Below are positions 12,384-24,907 of a DNA stretch of 64,000 nt, in pieces (the first letter of the stretch is position 1; every line of letters begins with the position of its first letter). The notes under the pieces are model-generated. The model was not told the origin of the DNA. It worked only from the letters and a program-made list of their open reading frames with translations, and ran no database searches. The translations under genes and the position numbers were made by a program. The stretch comes from Brienomyrus brachyistius (lineage: Eukaryota > Chordata > Actinopteri > Osteoglossiformes > Mormyridae). Location of the stretch: the NCBI RefSeq assembly GCF_023856365.1, contig NC_064540.1:4337501-4401500 (forward strand), in the 5' to 3' direction.

Positions 12384-13589
12384 CTTCTATTGGTGATTTA
12401 AAATATGCCTGTATGTAAGCACAATGTAAATGACATTTAATTGTAAAGGGCGAGATAATTTCCCAGATCTACTTGTGGTGTCTTTAGAGCATAAGTAGCA
12501 TGTAATGGGGGCGGCAGTTTTGATTTTTCAAAGCATATTATGCAGCAGGGGAGAATATGAAGAATAATGTGCGCATTTTATCAGCTGTACCACACGGTTT
12601 TCCTGTTACACTCGGTTAGCAGTATTTCCACCTAAGAAAACTGACTGTAGATCAATTAATTTGGTCATGCAGGGGAGACGCTTCTGCTTGTGATCTTATG
12701 AAGCTGTTGTGGCTTTCAGACTCCCAAAGGTAAGTAGCAGCTGCCAATTAATTAGGAAGAACAAAATTAAAGCTCGGTCAAGAATAATGATTGAGGAACT
12801 GCTTTAAAAATGGCCCAATAATCTGTAATCAGTCTCTGAATGGCCATAGTGGTTTTGAAAGAGGTACGGGAGAATGTGAACATTCCCTCTCGGTTCCATA
12901 TCTCATAGTCAACGAATCTCCAGCAAATCGTGCAAGATTCCTCTGCACTGTAAGCGCGTCGTACCATTAATGAGTCAGAGAAATGCAAAGGAATTATAGG
13001 GAGAGCCGGACGAAAGAGACGGGGACTGTTAGACTAGCAGTGTGTGTGGTGTGCGTAAATAAAACCTGGATCTTCTGCAGTAACCTACTACCTTATGACT
13101 TTCTCTTCCTTCCGTCCGGGATGCCTTCAGAAGAGTAGGCCTCCTTAGCAAGAGTCAAATAACAGTGTCTGTTCTGTAGTCGAGATCTTGCAGGAGTCTT
13201 ATAAACACAACAGTACCTTCAGAGATCACCTTGGAACCAATTGTAGCCCACGTTATCCTCGATGATGTCCTCACAGTTAGGGGGCCGGGGGGGAGATGAA
13301 ACCAATGCTGCTGCTCTTGTCTGACAGATTTCTAAGTCACATTTTTAGAAAGAAGCACAACCAAAAATAATTAGGCATTAAAGAAAAAGATACTTGGAAA
13401 TCTGGCATCTGCGCATGTGGTGCATCTCAATAGATCGGTCATACGGCTCACATATTAACAGGTGCTGTGGGAAATTAACCTTTGGATGGGAAACTGGGGC
13501 TCATCCGTCTCATTTTACAGAAAGAACTATGATGTTATATTATTTTAGGATTTATAATGGTGGTGAATTAGAAAAAGTATTACACTGAG
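12384..13589. other. Unannotated DNA with candidate conserved block
   Basis: 12640-13000 is low in repetition and contains paired ATCAATTAAT and CCAATTAATTAGG words of homeobox-site type. No exon is recognised. Confidence 0.3.
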
Positions 13590-13960
13590 GGGGGAAAAAC
13601 ACTAAAGGTGAACTATTATGCTCATTTTTACTGTTCATAATTTTATTTTTGGGATCTACAATAGATTTACCTGCTTTGATGTTCCAAAATCACATTATTT
13701 TTTCTCATACTGTACATTTCTATTAACCCTATGTCTCAAACACTGTTAGAATGTTAAGCCTCACGCCCGATGAGCCCAGTGTGCTCTGATTGGTCAGCGC
13801 GCCCAATCGGTCAGCTCGCCCAATTGGTCAGCTCGCCCTACACGTTCCACCACTGCCCTCCAATCTACCAACAGATCTTTGCAAGTAAGCAACCAACATG
13901 GATTCCATATTATTGTATTATTGAAATACTAAAACACACTGGCTATATTTGCTTGCCCCA
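13590..13960 (+). repeat. Teleost interspersed-repeat fragment with CCAAT-type triplet
   Basis: The stretch AACTATTATGCTCATTTTTA, continuing through a TTGATGTTCCAAAATCACAT-like part, resembles a widespread fish repeat. Near its end are three tandem 17-bp units (13789-13805, 13806-13822, 13823-13839), each starting ATTGGTCAGC or ATCGGTCAGC. The transposon class is unresolved. Confidence 0.45.
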
Positions 13961-13971
13961 CTTAAGAAGGA

Positions 13972-15915
13972 AAACAACAACAACAACAACAAATTTATTT
14001 TTATATAGCGCATTATCACAACATTACATTGTCTCAAAGCGCTTTACAGTATCCTCACCCAAAGCCCCCAGTGAGTAAGCCATAGGCGACAGTGGCAAGG
14101 AAAAACTCCCTAGAAGGAAGAAACCTTGAGAGGGACCAGACTCAAAGGGGAAGCCCATCCTCCAGGGGCCGGCAGGGATAGTCAAATAGAGAGAGGAGAG
14201 CAAGGAAGATAAGCCAATGCCGAAGCCGAGTCTTCTTCCAATTGCCAGGCAACCAGAGGTAAGGCAGCGGGTCAAAAATGGAAGATCAGAACGGCGAGCT
14301 GGATGCAGGGACGTCACTGGTGGCGGTCGGGTGTGCTGGATATCTTGATAGATTGAGGTCTCCAGGCATCACCCCCCAGGAGGAGTAGGGGAAATTAAAT
14401 TGTACAATTAGGCATAGTAGAGGAGGCTATTGGCAGTGCTAAAAGCTAGGGGAGTACAATATGAAGTGCAATCTGCAAGCTCCGGCAGATATGGCTATGG
14501 CAGCATCAGTAGGAGGGAGAGGCAAGTGGGAATGCCGGCATGGGGAGTCCCTGAAATGTCAGCACTCCAGTTCCACAAGAGATTGCAAAGCTAGAGTGAC
14601 AGCACTGACAATCCAGTTCATCCAAAGCCAATGGCACCGATCCCCACCCAGCTCTACACCTCACACTATAGGTCTGACTGGGAGTGAAGAGTTAGCTAGG
14701 GCTAGAACTAGTGTCCCTATACGCTAAACTAAACAGGTGTGTTTTTAGTCTGGACTTGAATATTGAGAGTGAACCTGAAACCCGCACATCCGGTGGAAGA
14801 CCATTCCACAGCAGAGGAGCTTTGTAGGAGAAAGCTCTGCAGCCTGCCGTAGCTCTTTCTACCCTAGGCACTAACAGATATCCCATGGCTTGAGAGCGAA
14901 GCAAGCGTGGAGGGTTGTATGTGGTCAGCAGTTCACTAAGGTATTCTGGTGCAAGGCCATTTAGTGCTTTATAAGTTAATAGCAGTATTTTATAGTCAAT
15001 TCGAGACTTAACTGGCAGCCAATGAAGAGAGGATAAGACCGGTGTAATATGATCAAATTTTTTAGTGTTTGTTAGAACTCTGGCTGCAGCATTCTGTACC
15101 ATCTGAAGTTTATGCAAGGATCCAGACGGGCAACCCGATAGGAGGGCATTACAGTAATCCAGTCTGGAACTTACGAAGGCATGTATTAGTTTTTCTGCAT
15201 CATTAAGTGAGAGCATCTTACGAAGCTTGGCTATGTTCCGTAGATGATAAAATGCAGTTCTAGTAATACTTCTTATGTGAGCATCAAAGCATAGATCTGA
15301 ATCGACAAGAACGCCAAGATTTCTAACTACCATGTTAGGTTGTGTAGGAAGGTTACCAACGTTGAGGTGGTGGAACTTATTTCTAGCAGCCTTGGGACCA
15401 ATTACCAGAACTTCTGTTTTTTCTGTGTTTAACATAAGGAAATTTTTTGCCATCCAGCACTGGATATCTAATAGACAGTCTTCTAACCGAGATAGCAGTG
15501 ATATATCATCAGGGTTAACAGATATGTACAACTGTGTATCATCTGCATAACAATGAAACCCAATACCATGATTTCTAATAATGTTACCAAGAGGTAGCAT
15601 GTATAGGGTAAACAGTAGCGGGCCCAGGACTGATCCCTGTGGGACACTATATTCAACTTTAGTGGCCTTGGATGATTCATTGTTCACATGGGCATACTGA
15701 TAGCGATCAGACAAATATGAGCGGAACCAAGAGAGCGCTGTCCCTGTAATGCCAACTACACCTTCTAACCGGTCCAAGAGGATATTATGGTCCACAGTAT
15801 CGAACGCTGCAGTTAAATCTAGCAATACCAACAGAGATTCACAGCCACGGTCAGAAGCCACAAGTAAATCATTCATTACTTTGACTAGAGCAGAAGAAAA
15901 CATCTTCATCTTTAA
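13972..15915 (-). mobile_element. 5'-truncated L2-like non-LTR retrotransposon (LINE)
   Basis: On the minus strand the element begins inside the reverse-transcriptase domain at about 15910. It runs through a 405-codon open frame and a 3' UTR of roughly 0.7 kb, and ends with AAAGCGCTTTGAGACAATG, GCGCTATATAAAAATAAA and a (GTT)n tail at 13972-13992. The GCGCTATATAAA end is characteristic of L2-type LINEs and the SINEs that borrow their tails. 5' truncation is the usual outcome of target-primed reverse transcription. No clear target duplication was found. Confidence 0.88.
14692..15909 (-). CDS. L2-like LINE reverse transcriptase, C-terminal 405 aa
   Basis: This is the reverse-transcriptase part of a LINE ORF2 protein, which copies element RNA into DNA at a nicked target. 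Visible motifs in order: DLTAAFDTVDH (residues 31-41, with the first catalytic Asp), SVPQGSVLGPLLF (about 88-100), YADDTQLY (121-128, the catalytic Asp pair), MAKNFLMLNTEKTEVLVIG, then NLGVLVDSDL. The C-terminal region (SSRLDYCNALLSGCP, LHWLPVKSRIDYKILLLTYK, ...WNGLPPDVR) is typical of L2/CR1-group elements. The N-terminal endonuclease and fingers are absent, so the chosen Met is simply the first in frame after truncation. There is no frameshift or stop across 405 codons, suggesting a fairly recent insertion. The product cannot be autonomous. Rex1/Babar or CR1 placement remains possible. Confidence 0.9.
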   Translation of the reverse strand: MKMFSSALVKVMNDLLVASDRGCESLLVLLDLTAAFDTVDHNILLDRLEGVVGITGTALSWFRSYLSDRYQYAHVNNESSKATKVEYSVPQGSVLGPLLFTLYMLPLGNIIRNHGIGFHCYADDTQLYISVNPDDISLLSRLEDCLLDIQCWMAKNFLMLNTEKTEVLVIGPKAARNKFHHLNVGNLPTQPNMVVRNLGVLVDSDLCFDAHIRSITRTAFYHLRNIAKLRKMLSLNDAEKLIHAFVSSRLDYCNALLSGCPSGSLHKLQMVQNAAARVLTNTKKFDHITPVLSSLHWLPVKSRIDYKILLLTYKALNGLAPEYLSELLTTYNPPRLLRSQAMGYLLVPRVERATAGCRAFSYKAPLLWNGLPPDVRVSGSLSIFKSRLKTHLFSLAYRDTSSSPS

Positions 15916-16768
15916 TTAAATCTATGTATATCAAAACATCACAGTCTGAAGTGCATCAAATATCAAAAAAAAAAAACACACACAACAACAAAGGAGGAGA
16001 AAATGTGAACTTTTTAAACCATTATTTTAAGTGAAATGTTACATAAACTCTTGATTTACTGAAAATTAAAACAGTCTGCTTCTTTTCACTTAGCAAGATA
16101 TGTCATCTTTACTTCCTGTGTGCTGAAAGACATAAAATGTTGAGCAGACCAAGGTCTTCCACTATGGTTTTGTTCCTCCCCCTTTTCTTTACATGTTCGG
16201 GCTGCTTTTTCTGCGACTAAGTGGCACACAAAGGACTCCCATCCTTTTCAAAGGCCGAGGTGCCCCAGTACGCAGCACCCTTAATTTTTTTTAAGTTTGT
16301 CCTTCAAAAATAAAGCTCAGGGGACAAAGAGTCTGTGTATTTTCGTTCTTTGGTCTGTATTTCATCCACTTTCTGATAACCTGTAATAATACCTGCAATG
16401 TAAAAGTATAGAAGCATTATTATCATTTGCAGGAATGCGAATAATATTGCATTATCAAATACTACAACACTGTAACACATATAGATGACAGATATTAATA
16501 ATATTTATATGGAGACTTTCATATATCAATTTAACCACCATTAAGTCCAAAAGATCCCATTAAATTGCATTCTTTTAAACTGCCTAATAATGTGATGAAT
16601 TGTAATTGATTTATAGCATTAATGTTACACTTACTTTTAAATTAAAGACACCTTAGTTGTCTTTAATACTGCATGTGTGACTGCAGACCCTACATACATG
16701 TGCAATAAACATGTTCAAAAGTTTCCTCAACTTCCCTGTTGTTGTGTTTTACTTTCCATAAATAATAA
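15916..16768. other. Unannotated DNA
   Basis: AT-rich, with an A-run and CA-rich words at 15966-15990. Nothing else was recognised. Confidence 0.5.
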
Positions 16769-16778
16769 CACTGCTATC

Positions 16779-17109
16779 GCTCCATCCTCTAAACCGCTTA
16801 TCCTACTGGGTCGCAGGGGGGGTCTGGAGCCTATCCCAGAAGCAATGGGCACGAGGCAGGGAACAACCCAGGAAGGGGGGCCAGCCCATCACAGGGCACA
16901 CTCACACACCATTCACACACACATGCACTCCAATTAGCCTCTGCATGTTTTTGGACTGTGGGGGGAAACCGGAGTACCCGGAGGAAACCCCACGACGACA
17001 TGGGGAGAACATGCAAACTCCACACACATGTGACCCAGGCGGAGACTCGAACGCGGGTCCCAGCAGTGTGAAGTAACAGTCCTAACCACTGCACCACCAT
17101 GCTGTCCCT
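16779..17109 (-). repeat. V-SINE copy, nearly full length
   Basis: Minus-strand head near 17109 (GTGGTGCAGTGGTTAGGACT, a mutated box A region), conserved core, and tail at 16779. The 10-bp target duplication CACTGCTATC is exact (16769-16778 and 17110-17119). The tail has only one clear CATCC unit. Confidence 0.9.
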
Positions 17110-17119
17110 CACTGCTATC

Positions 17120-18890
17120 CATTTAATTTTCAATGTTACTTTGAAACTTTGAAATAAATAATGTAAGTTTCAAATCACTGCACTAGTTTACATTTGAATT
17201 ATTGCACCAGGTTGAAATGAAATATCCTGAGAAATTCGGAAGAAAAAAAATCATAAAACAAAGAAATATTAAATCCAGATCCATATTTCCTCTAAAGCAA
17301 ACAAGTAATGCATGATGGGAATATGCAAACAGAAAGTTAACGTATTTACCAGACAAGGAGAGGTTGTTCCCAAAATGCACCACTCCATGTTTCAGAAATT
17401 GAACAGAATCTCTTCAGCGTCATGTCTGAATATCAGGGTATTTCACATAATCCAGTAGACATTTGTGCCATTGGGTGCTTATTCGTAAATTTATTATAGA
17501 AAATACTATTAAAAAAACAGTCATGGCAACAGTCATAACAAACATGAAGGAACATTTGTGTGAAAACTGCCTGATTGCAAGCAAAACAATGCATGATTAC
17601 ATGACTATATCAATGATAACACAAAAGCTAACATATAATTTTATACTACAGGAAAAAAAAAACAGATGTATTGCCAAACATTACAAATTGCTGTTTTGCA
17701 GGAAAGAAAATACAAAGGGTCCCACCCAAGGACTCAAGAGCTATGTGTGTGTATGTATGTATGTTTATATGCAATAAAAGATAATTCACCTGATCTGAAC
17801 CTAGGCCAACTTTTATGGAATTTTCTCAGTGAAACCGGACACACTGGGTGTAACTGTTTAACTTTCATAAATCTTATTGTGCATTTGGGATGTATGGGGG
17901 GTGAACATCTGCACTGGCAGACTGCTGTTATCTTTAACTGAAAACCTCATTATGTTAATATTTTAATCTAAATTTGAATCTAAAACAAGGATATAGCAGG
18001 TTTTCCTAACAGCAAGGACAATTGATACGTGTCCTGTTTGAAATATAATTATGAAGGCCCAGTACTCTTCTCTTTGAATGTTGCCAGTCCAACATCTACA
18101 CTCACCATTAAGGATTTTTGTCTCCTCACCAAAGAAAGAATGACATTCGTTCCCATTATATTCATGAGAAGCCCAACAATTTCTGCGGCTGATATCTCCA
18201 AAACTACGCAACTGTCAGCAAAACAACCTATATGGCCATTCAGCATTAAAACCCTTCTAAAATATATCTTATTTTCAGCTTTCATGTGAACGGCCCCTTT
18301 AAATTACCATTAGTATGGAGAGCTTTTTGATATCTTTTATCTTTGCAGCTGCTGATTACTCTCATTATTACAAACATAAAGCTGCTTGTCCCCCCACCTT
18401 AACATTTCTATTGAATAAGTGTTTGGAAAATGTTTAGGCTAGAATCAAGGCTTATTCTACATTGATTCTGTCAATCAGTGTGCCAGCCTGTGTGTGTTCC
18501 TGTGAGTTGGGCTTGTCGGGACCAGCATTATTTTGGTAAACTAAAACTGAGGAGAACGGACACTAAAAGCAATTTTGAGCAGAGATTTAACCGAAAATTA
18601 TATTTACAAAAAAAAATAGTGTCGGACTATCAATTGCAAAAAGTAACGCCTTTTTACCTTGTTTAACGTACCACACCATCTCTTCTTTTAAAAACATGTT
18701 TTTACTGCTAAGCTGTCCTTTTCTTCACCGCAATTTTGGTGCTTATTGCTTCTAAGATATACCGAATATGATATACTGCATGCGGAGTGCTGCGCTAGCT
18801 GATTAAAAAAAATATAAGGATACGCTGAGTGTATACAGATTACTAATTTATGTGCGTCACAATACGCCTCTCATTAATATTTTAGATGTA
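17120..18890. other. Unannotated DNA
   Basis: Several ORFs of 60-100 codons occur here, but none shows a domain or exon-like boundary. A short TGTATG-type repeat lies at about 17745-17765. Confidence 0.45.
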
Positions 18891-19000
18891 CAGTGATACC
18901 TTGTCATAAGTCGATTCGTGTAACATCGAATTCGACTTTACGTAGTTTTTTTTTGTTAAAAATACAGTACATGGTATGGAAAAAAACAAATTGTCTTAAG
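18891..19000 (+). mobile_element. Pogo/Tigger-like 5' end, no matching 3' end
   Basis: TA followed by CAGTGATACCTTGTCATAAG, then TCGA, is the end type of pogo/Tigger elements. The related words TCGAATTCGAC follow. I could not find the complementary end within the next kilobase. The element may be 3'-truncated, or the similarity may be limited to this end. Confidence 0.45.
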
Positions 19001-21241
19001 TTTATACAACCTTACTTCAGTCAGGTGATGCTAAAATATGTGAAATAATATATTGTAACGTATATAATCAAAGAAGGGTTATAAATGTTCAACTATTGTG
19101 TTATTTATCTGAGGTTTGGTGCCGATAACTGGCATCGGTGTTCGTGTCAGACAATTCACTTCAAACTTGTGTTTTTGCTATTCGCAGTGTCTCGGTCGTT
19201 TGTGTTGCATTTGTGACTTTAATATTTGGCCCATTCCTAGTGCTAGTGCTAGCCTTAAGCATTATGCTATATTATTGGAAGATATGGTTAGCGTGATAAA
19301 ATGTCACAAAAGGGGTGAAAACACTGATTTCGGCTGGAGAACGGAATCGACAAGGAACAGATTTTAACGCCCGTTAAGCACGAAGATCCGGGAACGAAGA
19401 AGACCGTCATCAACAACAGGAGGTGCAACATTTATGAAGAAAAGGAATCGACTTTTTTCTTTAATTACGTTAATAAAGTTTATAGGGGTCTAAATCTTTT
19501 ATCTTTTTTTGGAGGGGGGGGTGGTTTCTTGATGATTCGTTTAATAAACACTATGTTGATTTTTGGGTGTAAAGGTAATATTTATTTTCATTTGTTCATT
19601 TAATTAATTATGTAAACCTCGATCACCATTGGATCTTGACATACCTTTTGAAGAGCTATGCCTAAGCTACAACGTATCAAAATTTCAGCTCACTACATGT
19701 AGGTATGTTTTTAATAGTTTCAGAGCCAAAAACCGAACCAAAGTTAAATACATATAATTAATGGTTATTACTAGCTTCTTTTATAATTCTTATATTTATT
19801 AGTAAGCGTTATTAAACTAATTAACTTTGTAGTTGAGCAGCTGTCAAAACTAACATCTTGGTTATCTGTGGCCACTACTGGTGTGAGTTATTTATATTGA
19901 TTAGTTGTGCACTGTTGAGAAGGAGTGCTACCCTATCCTTAGCATTCTACAAACATTAGTGTTGTACCCATATAGAAGCAGAGGGTTGGAAAATTGTTAA
20001 TGGCGTCAATCAATATGAGACTTTTTTCAAAATCTGTAAATTAAGGAAAAAGCCATCAGCAGTAATTAGTTTAATGTACATTTGATCCTTCGTGCTTCAA
20101 AAGTACACAATGAAATTTCCATTTTTTAAAAGTTGTGCCGCATTCCCAGCTAAAATCAAAAGTAAACGCAATAAAAACTTGATCTGTATCAGAATAAAGG
20201 TACATCTTTATTTGGGGAAGAAAGGGAATGTCAGTAATGAATTATTAATAACAATGTCTTTCAGAAATCATAAGCATGGATATGAACATTTGAACTTCCG
20301 AGCTGCCTGTGTTTCATATGATCTTCAACAGTTTGCTTCAGGATTCCTACTGTGAGGAGGGGCGATCTGCTACCTTCTCTTTGGGTATGGAATTTAACAG
20401 CCATGTTCAAGTCTTACAAAACAAAGCTTTTAAAGCAAAATCCACTGTGTTGAAGTTGAAAGATCTTAAGCACCAGCAATGTCACTGAAGTTCACTAATT
20501 CTCATAAGCATATGAGGTCGAACTGACCTTGTCAGCAAAGATCGTCACGTAGGTGTAACACGTGAGCAGTGATGATCCAGCACAGTTGAGAATAAAACAC
20601 TCAGATCGGACACTGTACTTTTGTATTTACCATTAAATTGTTTACTGTTACCATTAATTGTGTTCAGCGGAGGAATGAGATTAGCTTCATAGTTATTCTT
20701 TTGGCACTTCTGATTCCTCAGCAGCAAACAGATTACCCCTGTCAACGTTTATAATTTACATGCTTGGATAATAACCTTTGGAAGATTGACATTTTAAGGC
20801 CAGACTTTAAAGTGTTTATTAAGCTGCACATTGTTCAAGGCAGCTACTGCACAGCGCATCTGTCGGCGATGTTTCCTTCTCAGATATTTGTTTACTGTGC
20901 TCTCCTGCGACTTTGGGTTATATACCTTGTATTTATATAGAGATTGAGAAAGGCTTTGTGGAACAGGAGTGTACAGATACGCACGAGATGAAACTGGGGA
21001 GTGAAGGGGGTCTCTGTTTTGGAGAAGGGGTGTCTTTTTCACAGGGAACAGGGCTGAATGGTGACAGTATGAGCAGTGGACATAAGAAAATTCCACTTTT
21101 ATGAGGACTGAATAGAAAAAAAATGGATGGGGCAGTTGGAGTGGACATGCGAGGATGTGCAGGGTGTGGCGTGATCCTGGTTACTATGAGCCAAAATCCA
21201 GAACACACAGGTGAATCCAATGAGCATGAACGAGTCCTGGG
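19001..21241. other. Unannotated DNA
   Basis: AT-rich. Part of 19000-19530 may be the body of the pogo-like element whose end is at 18891. A G-run lies at 19513-19521. No coding domain recognised. Confidence 0.4.
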
Positions 21242-21405
21242 GCCTGTACTATGAAGCGGGGTTACTGGCTTATCGGGGTAACTTGTCAGATTTAAGGTAG
21301 TCCGGGCAAAATGTAAGTGAACGAATATGTAGTCCATTTAAATGTGGTACCTTAAATCCGACAAGTTACCCCGATAAGCCAGTAACCCCACTTTGTAGTA
21401 CAGGC
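21242..21405. mobile_element. Hairpin MITE with 58-bp arms
   Basis: Arms 21242-21299 and 21348-21405 are reverse complements with 4 mismatches. Each holds GGGGTTACTGGCTTATCGGG, the second in reverse. The loop is 48 bp. The outer end CCTGTACTA matches a recurrent teleost fold-back repeat type. No convincing target duplication was found, so the superfamily is unassigned. RNA from here would fold into a long stem. Confidence 0.8.
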
Positions 21406-23476
21406 TGCTGGTCACCAGGCTGTCTATCGTAATAATCTGAACCCTTTTTTGTTTACAGGTTGTCAATTCTGTGTTTTTTTACTTTATTATTTTTTTTGTC
21501 AGACTGTTTCAGCTGTTTTATTCTTACAAATCTTTTCCATGAAAGACGTCTTCTGTGTAAGTACAGTTATGACAGTGGGCAATTTCCATGATCTCGTGGA
21601 GTTTTAAATAGTGTTTAAAGTGCAATTTTATGGCTTTGTATTGTAATTTTCATTTCAGTTTTCTGCAATATGCGCAACATTGAATCAGTGCCCCAGTGCA
21701 GATTGCTTTAACAGAAGCTGGGGAATCTCCGCAATGTTTTGCTTTATGAAACTGCACAAACTGGATTATCACCTTTGATCTGCCAGGAATCACAGTGGGA
21801 CCCACAGTTATATTTGTAAATAACATTTTTTTTTCCTGTCAAACTTGAGACAAACTCAAAAATTCTCATGGTCAGAAACAGAGACCAGCTTTCTTCAGTC
21901 GCATCATGTGACATGCCATACAAGGTTTAGTTGCCATGGTGACCATATCGCTAGCGGTTTGAGCCCCTGCCTCGCACCCGGATGGTGTTGCATCATCTGT
22001 GGGTCACAGCTGAACGTTTAGATCTTAGTTACGATTTCCTGGTCTCTGTGGCAGCCTTCTGAATGGAAAATGGGAAAGAAGGCATGCACACCAAGTGGTG
22101 TGGTTAATGTTACTCAATCCAGAGATACTGTATGTGGGCAGTTCATGCAGCCTTTAATTAGTAATCTGTATAAACTAAGGTGACACTTTGCAAATGAAAG
22201 ATAAGCAGGAGTCAAACAGGATCACTGGATTGCTTTTTTCTTCCCATAATTTATGGCATTTTTAGACTTTTCTAGAATCAGAAGGTGGTGGGAGTGGGAT
22301 TATTATTACTCTTCTAGGAATGTTCAAGAATGTTCCAGATAATACTGCATGTATGTTTCCCCCTGCCTGTCATTAGGCAGAAAACCAAAAAGTGGATAGA
22401 TAAGCCACAAACTGGATAATTTGCATTTTTCATTTTTTTCTGCCCTTCTGTGTTAATTTACATAAGTCTGAAGGGTGAGAAGGTATAAAAAAATTGCAAA
22501 TGTAGATGGAAGCACATCTAGACATTTCTTATTGGCTGCTTTGTTACATTGATTTTGGCCATCAGTTATATGAAAAGAAAAATAAGCTTCTGCAGCTGTA
22601 AACAGAGCAAAACAAATTAAATTTTCTATAACATGCGATCATAGATTTCAACCATAATTCCTTGCTGAACACCCGTACTTATCTATATATGAATTTTCTT
22701 GAGTGGAGCAAATTTCTTTGACTGCAGGTCAAATTTAAAGCACAAAAATTGTTGATTTCATTCTTGTTTGTTTTTGGTCTTTAAGTATTTATCACTTCGT
22801 AGGATAATCATAGTGCCTGCAGCGCACTCTACAAGTAAAAATTCACATAAGTAACAACCTTTTTTGCTCAGGTTGCTATGGAAACAGTTTGAACCAGAAG
22901 GTTTCAATGGAAATTTAAATGCTACAATGCTACAACTGTAAGCACTCCAAGTTTGTAAGAGAAGCAAATATATATATTTTTCCCACATCTTTCTAAACTG
23001 CTGCGTAGATGTACTGTTAGATACAGTGTGTTTGAGTGTTTGTATGTATTTTTGCTGATTTTTTGACCTGGTGTGAAATTTATCATTAATTGCATACTTT
23101 TAGATGTATTTTTACCTACCTTTTTAAAGCAACACGTTTTAAAAATCTGCTTGTGTTCACCGGCAGATTTCAGAAAACTTGTCCCAGCTCCAGTGAAATG
23201 GATTAACAGAATGACCACTAATTAAGTAAGGAATGCCAATAGCACCCGTCCCCTGCTCTTTGCACAGTGAGAAATTAAATTTCAATAAATGAAGGTGTAC
23301 TGTCAGTTGGGGAGGTGAACAGCTGGAAAAAAAAATCAAGTTTGTCAGATTAATTAACCTTGAAGGATTTTAGTTCTGAATCTTGACCAAAAAGAATTAG
23401 ACTACCTGGTCAGCAATGACTTGAGTCAAAGGTAATTGTGTGTGACGTGAACTGTGTAATCATGAAAAGGAGGTGT
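21406..23476. other. Unannotated DNA
   Basis: AT-rich unique-looking sequence with several T-runs. No supported feature. Confidence 0.45.
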
Positions 23477-23484
23477 GTTCAGTC

Positions 23485-23613
23485 CAGTGTCTCTCAGTCC
23501 GATCTTCTGAGACCCCCCAGTACACATTTTTGGTCCCTACCGGGAGCTTGGGGGGGGGGGGGCAAAACTGTGGTTTGTCTGGGGGCCCCCGAAGACCAAG
23601 TTGAGAAGGACTG
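23485..23613. mobile_element. hAT-type MITE, 129 bp
   Basis: Ends CAGTGTCTCTCAGTCC and GGACTG (inverted), with partial inverted arms. It is flanked by 8-bp direct repeats GTTCAGTC (23477-23484) and GTTTAGTG (23614-23621), matching at 6 of 8 positions. A 13-14 nt G-run sits near its middle (23550-23563). The 8-bp duplication and CAG...CTG ends fit hAT. Confidence 0.65.
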
Positions 23614-23786
23614 GTTTAGTGTATATAAATACTCACCTAAATGCAAAAAAGACACCCACACACATACAGGCATTAATAGGATTAAAGAATAAAGCTATAA
23701 CACAGTTAATATGTGCCATTGGTTATTTTTTTCATGACAGGATTAAAAAATGAAAATGCAATAATGTATTCCTGATTGATTTCGGA

Positions 23787-24092
23787 GCGGGCAGCATTGC
23801 ACACTGTCGCTCTTATCTGCTTCACTGTGCTGGCGGTTCAGATCTGTCCTTTGTGTGTGGAGTTCTCCCCGTACTGCACTTTCCACTGGGTTCCGTGGTT
23901 TCCTCCGGCTATCCGACACCATGTAGCTGCTCAAATTGGCAGATTGCCCATAGCATCTGATTGCGCACAAGTGTGTGTCTCCCCAGTGATGGACTGGCCT
24001 CCCATTCTGGGTGCCCCTTGGCTTATTCTTCCCGGAATAGGCTCCAGGCTCACCAAGTATTGCATAGACGGCTAAGAAAATGGATGGATGGA
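23787..24092 (+). repeat. Old V-SINE copy, full length
   Basis: Degraded head GGGCAGCATTGCACACTGTC, then GTGTGGAGTTCTCCCCG, GGTTTCCTCCGGCTA, GATGGACTGGCCTCCCATTC, GGAATAGGCTCC and a tail of three TGGA units. It is clearly older than the 24.6-kb copy next door. Confidence 0.75.
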
Positions 24093-24554
24093 TTTTGTTG
24101 AAGATTTTTCGTTCAACAACTGTACGTTACCATTATTGTTGGGGTTCCCTAATTCAGTTTGCTTTAGTACAGATTTCCTGTTATGTGAGCCTAAGCTGCA
24201 CTAAGTTGTCTGCATATAACCTTTCCTGTGACTTTTGTAGATAAGGTTTAGCTTTGGATATTTCCACTGAAATTCCATTTTTTTTTAAATATCCCCTGTA
24301 GGAAGCTGCTGTTTACAGTGTTATGCTTCAATCACCTCAGCAGGCACAGGGACTGCACGCCTACTAGGCCGTACATGCCCTTTACACAGCTTTTTGTTGC
24401 ACAGGCAGTGCCTTAATGCACAGTTTTTTCCTGCTTCGCCTGGCTTGATCAGGCCAATCACATTTTTCAGAGCATCCTTGACTATGTCAATGCCAGAAAT
24501 AGCAAAATAGCAAAAAAAAATGTTACATTGGATTATTTAGCAGATACTTTTAAC
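24093..24554. other. Unannotated DNA
   Basis: No feature supported. Confidence 0.5.
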
Positions 24555-24561
24555 AAAAGCA

Positions 24562-24900
24562 ACATCCATCCATCCATCCATCCATTTTCCAAACCGCTTA
24601 TCCTACTGGGTCGCGGGGGGTCCGGAGCCTATCCTGGAAGCAATGGGCACGAGGCAGAGAACAACCCAGGATGCAGGGCACACTCACACACCATTCATGC
24701 ACACATGCACACCTATGGGCAATTTTAACTCCAATTAGCCTCAGCATGTTTTTGGACTGTGGGGGGAAACCGGAGTACCTGGAGGAAACCCCACGACGAC
24801 ATGGGGAGAATATGCAAATTCCGCACACATGTGACCCAGGCGGAGACTCGAGCCCGGGTCCCAGAGGTGTGAGGCAACACTGTACCACCATGCCGCCCCC
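24562..24900 (-). repeat. V-SINE copy with short TSD
   Basis: The (CCAT)n tail on this strand starts right after AAAAGCA (24555-24561), which repeats at 24901-24907. The head is shortened: the segment between the box B region and CCACCATGCCGCC lacks several bases compared with the 27.4-kb copy. Core and 3' half are well conserved. Confidence 0.88.
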
Positions 24901-24907
24901 AAAAGCA

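Noticed and set aside
20933..21337. 134-codon minus-strand ORF
   Set aside because: It begins inside the hairpin MITE, is low-complexity Pro/Ser-rich, and has no domain.
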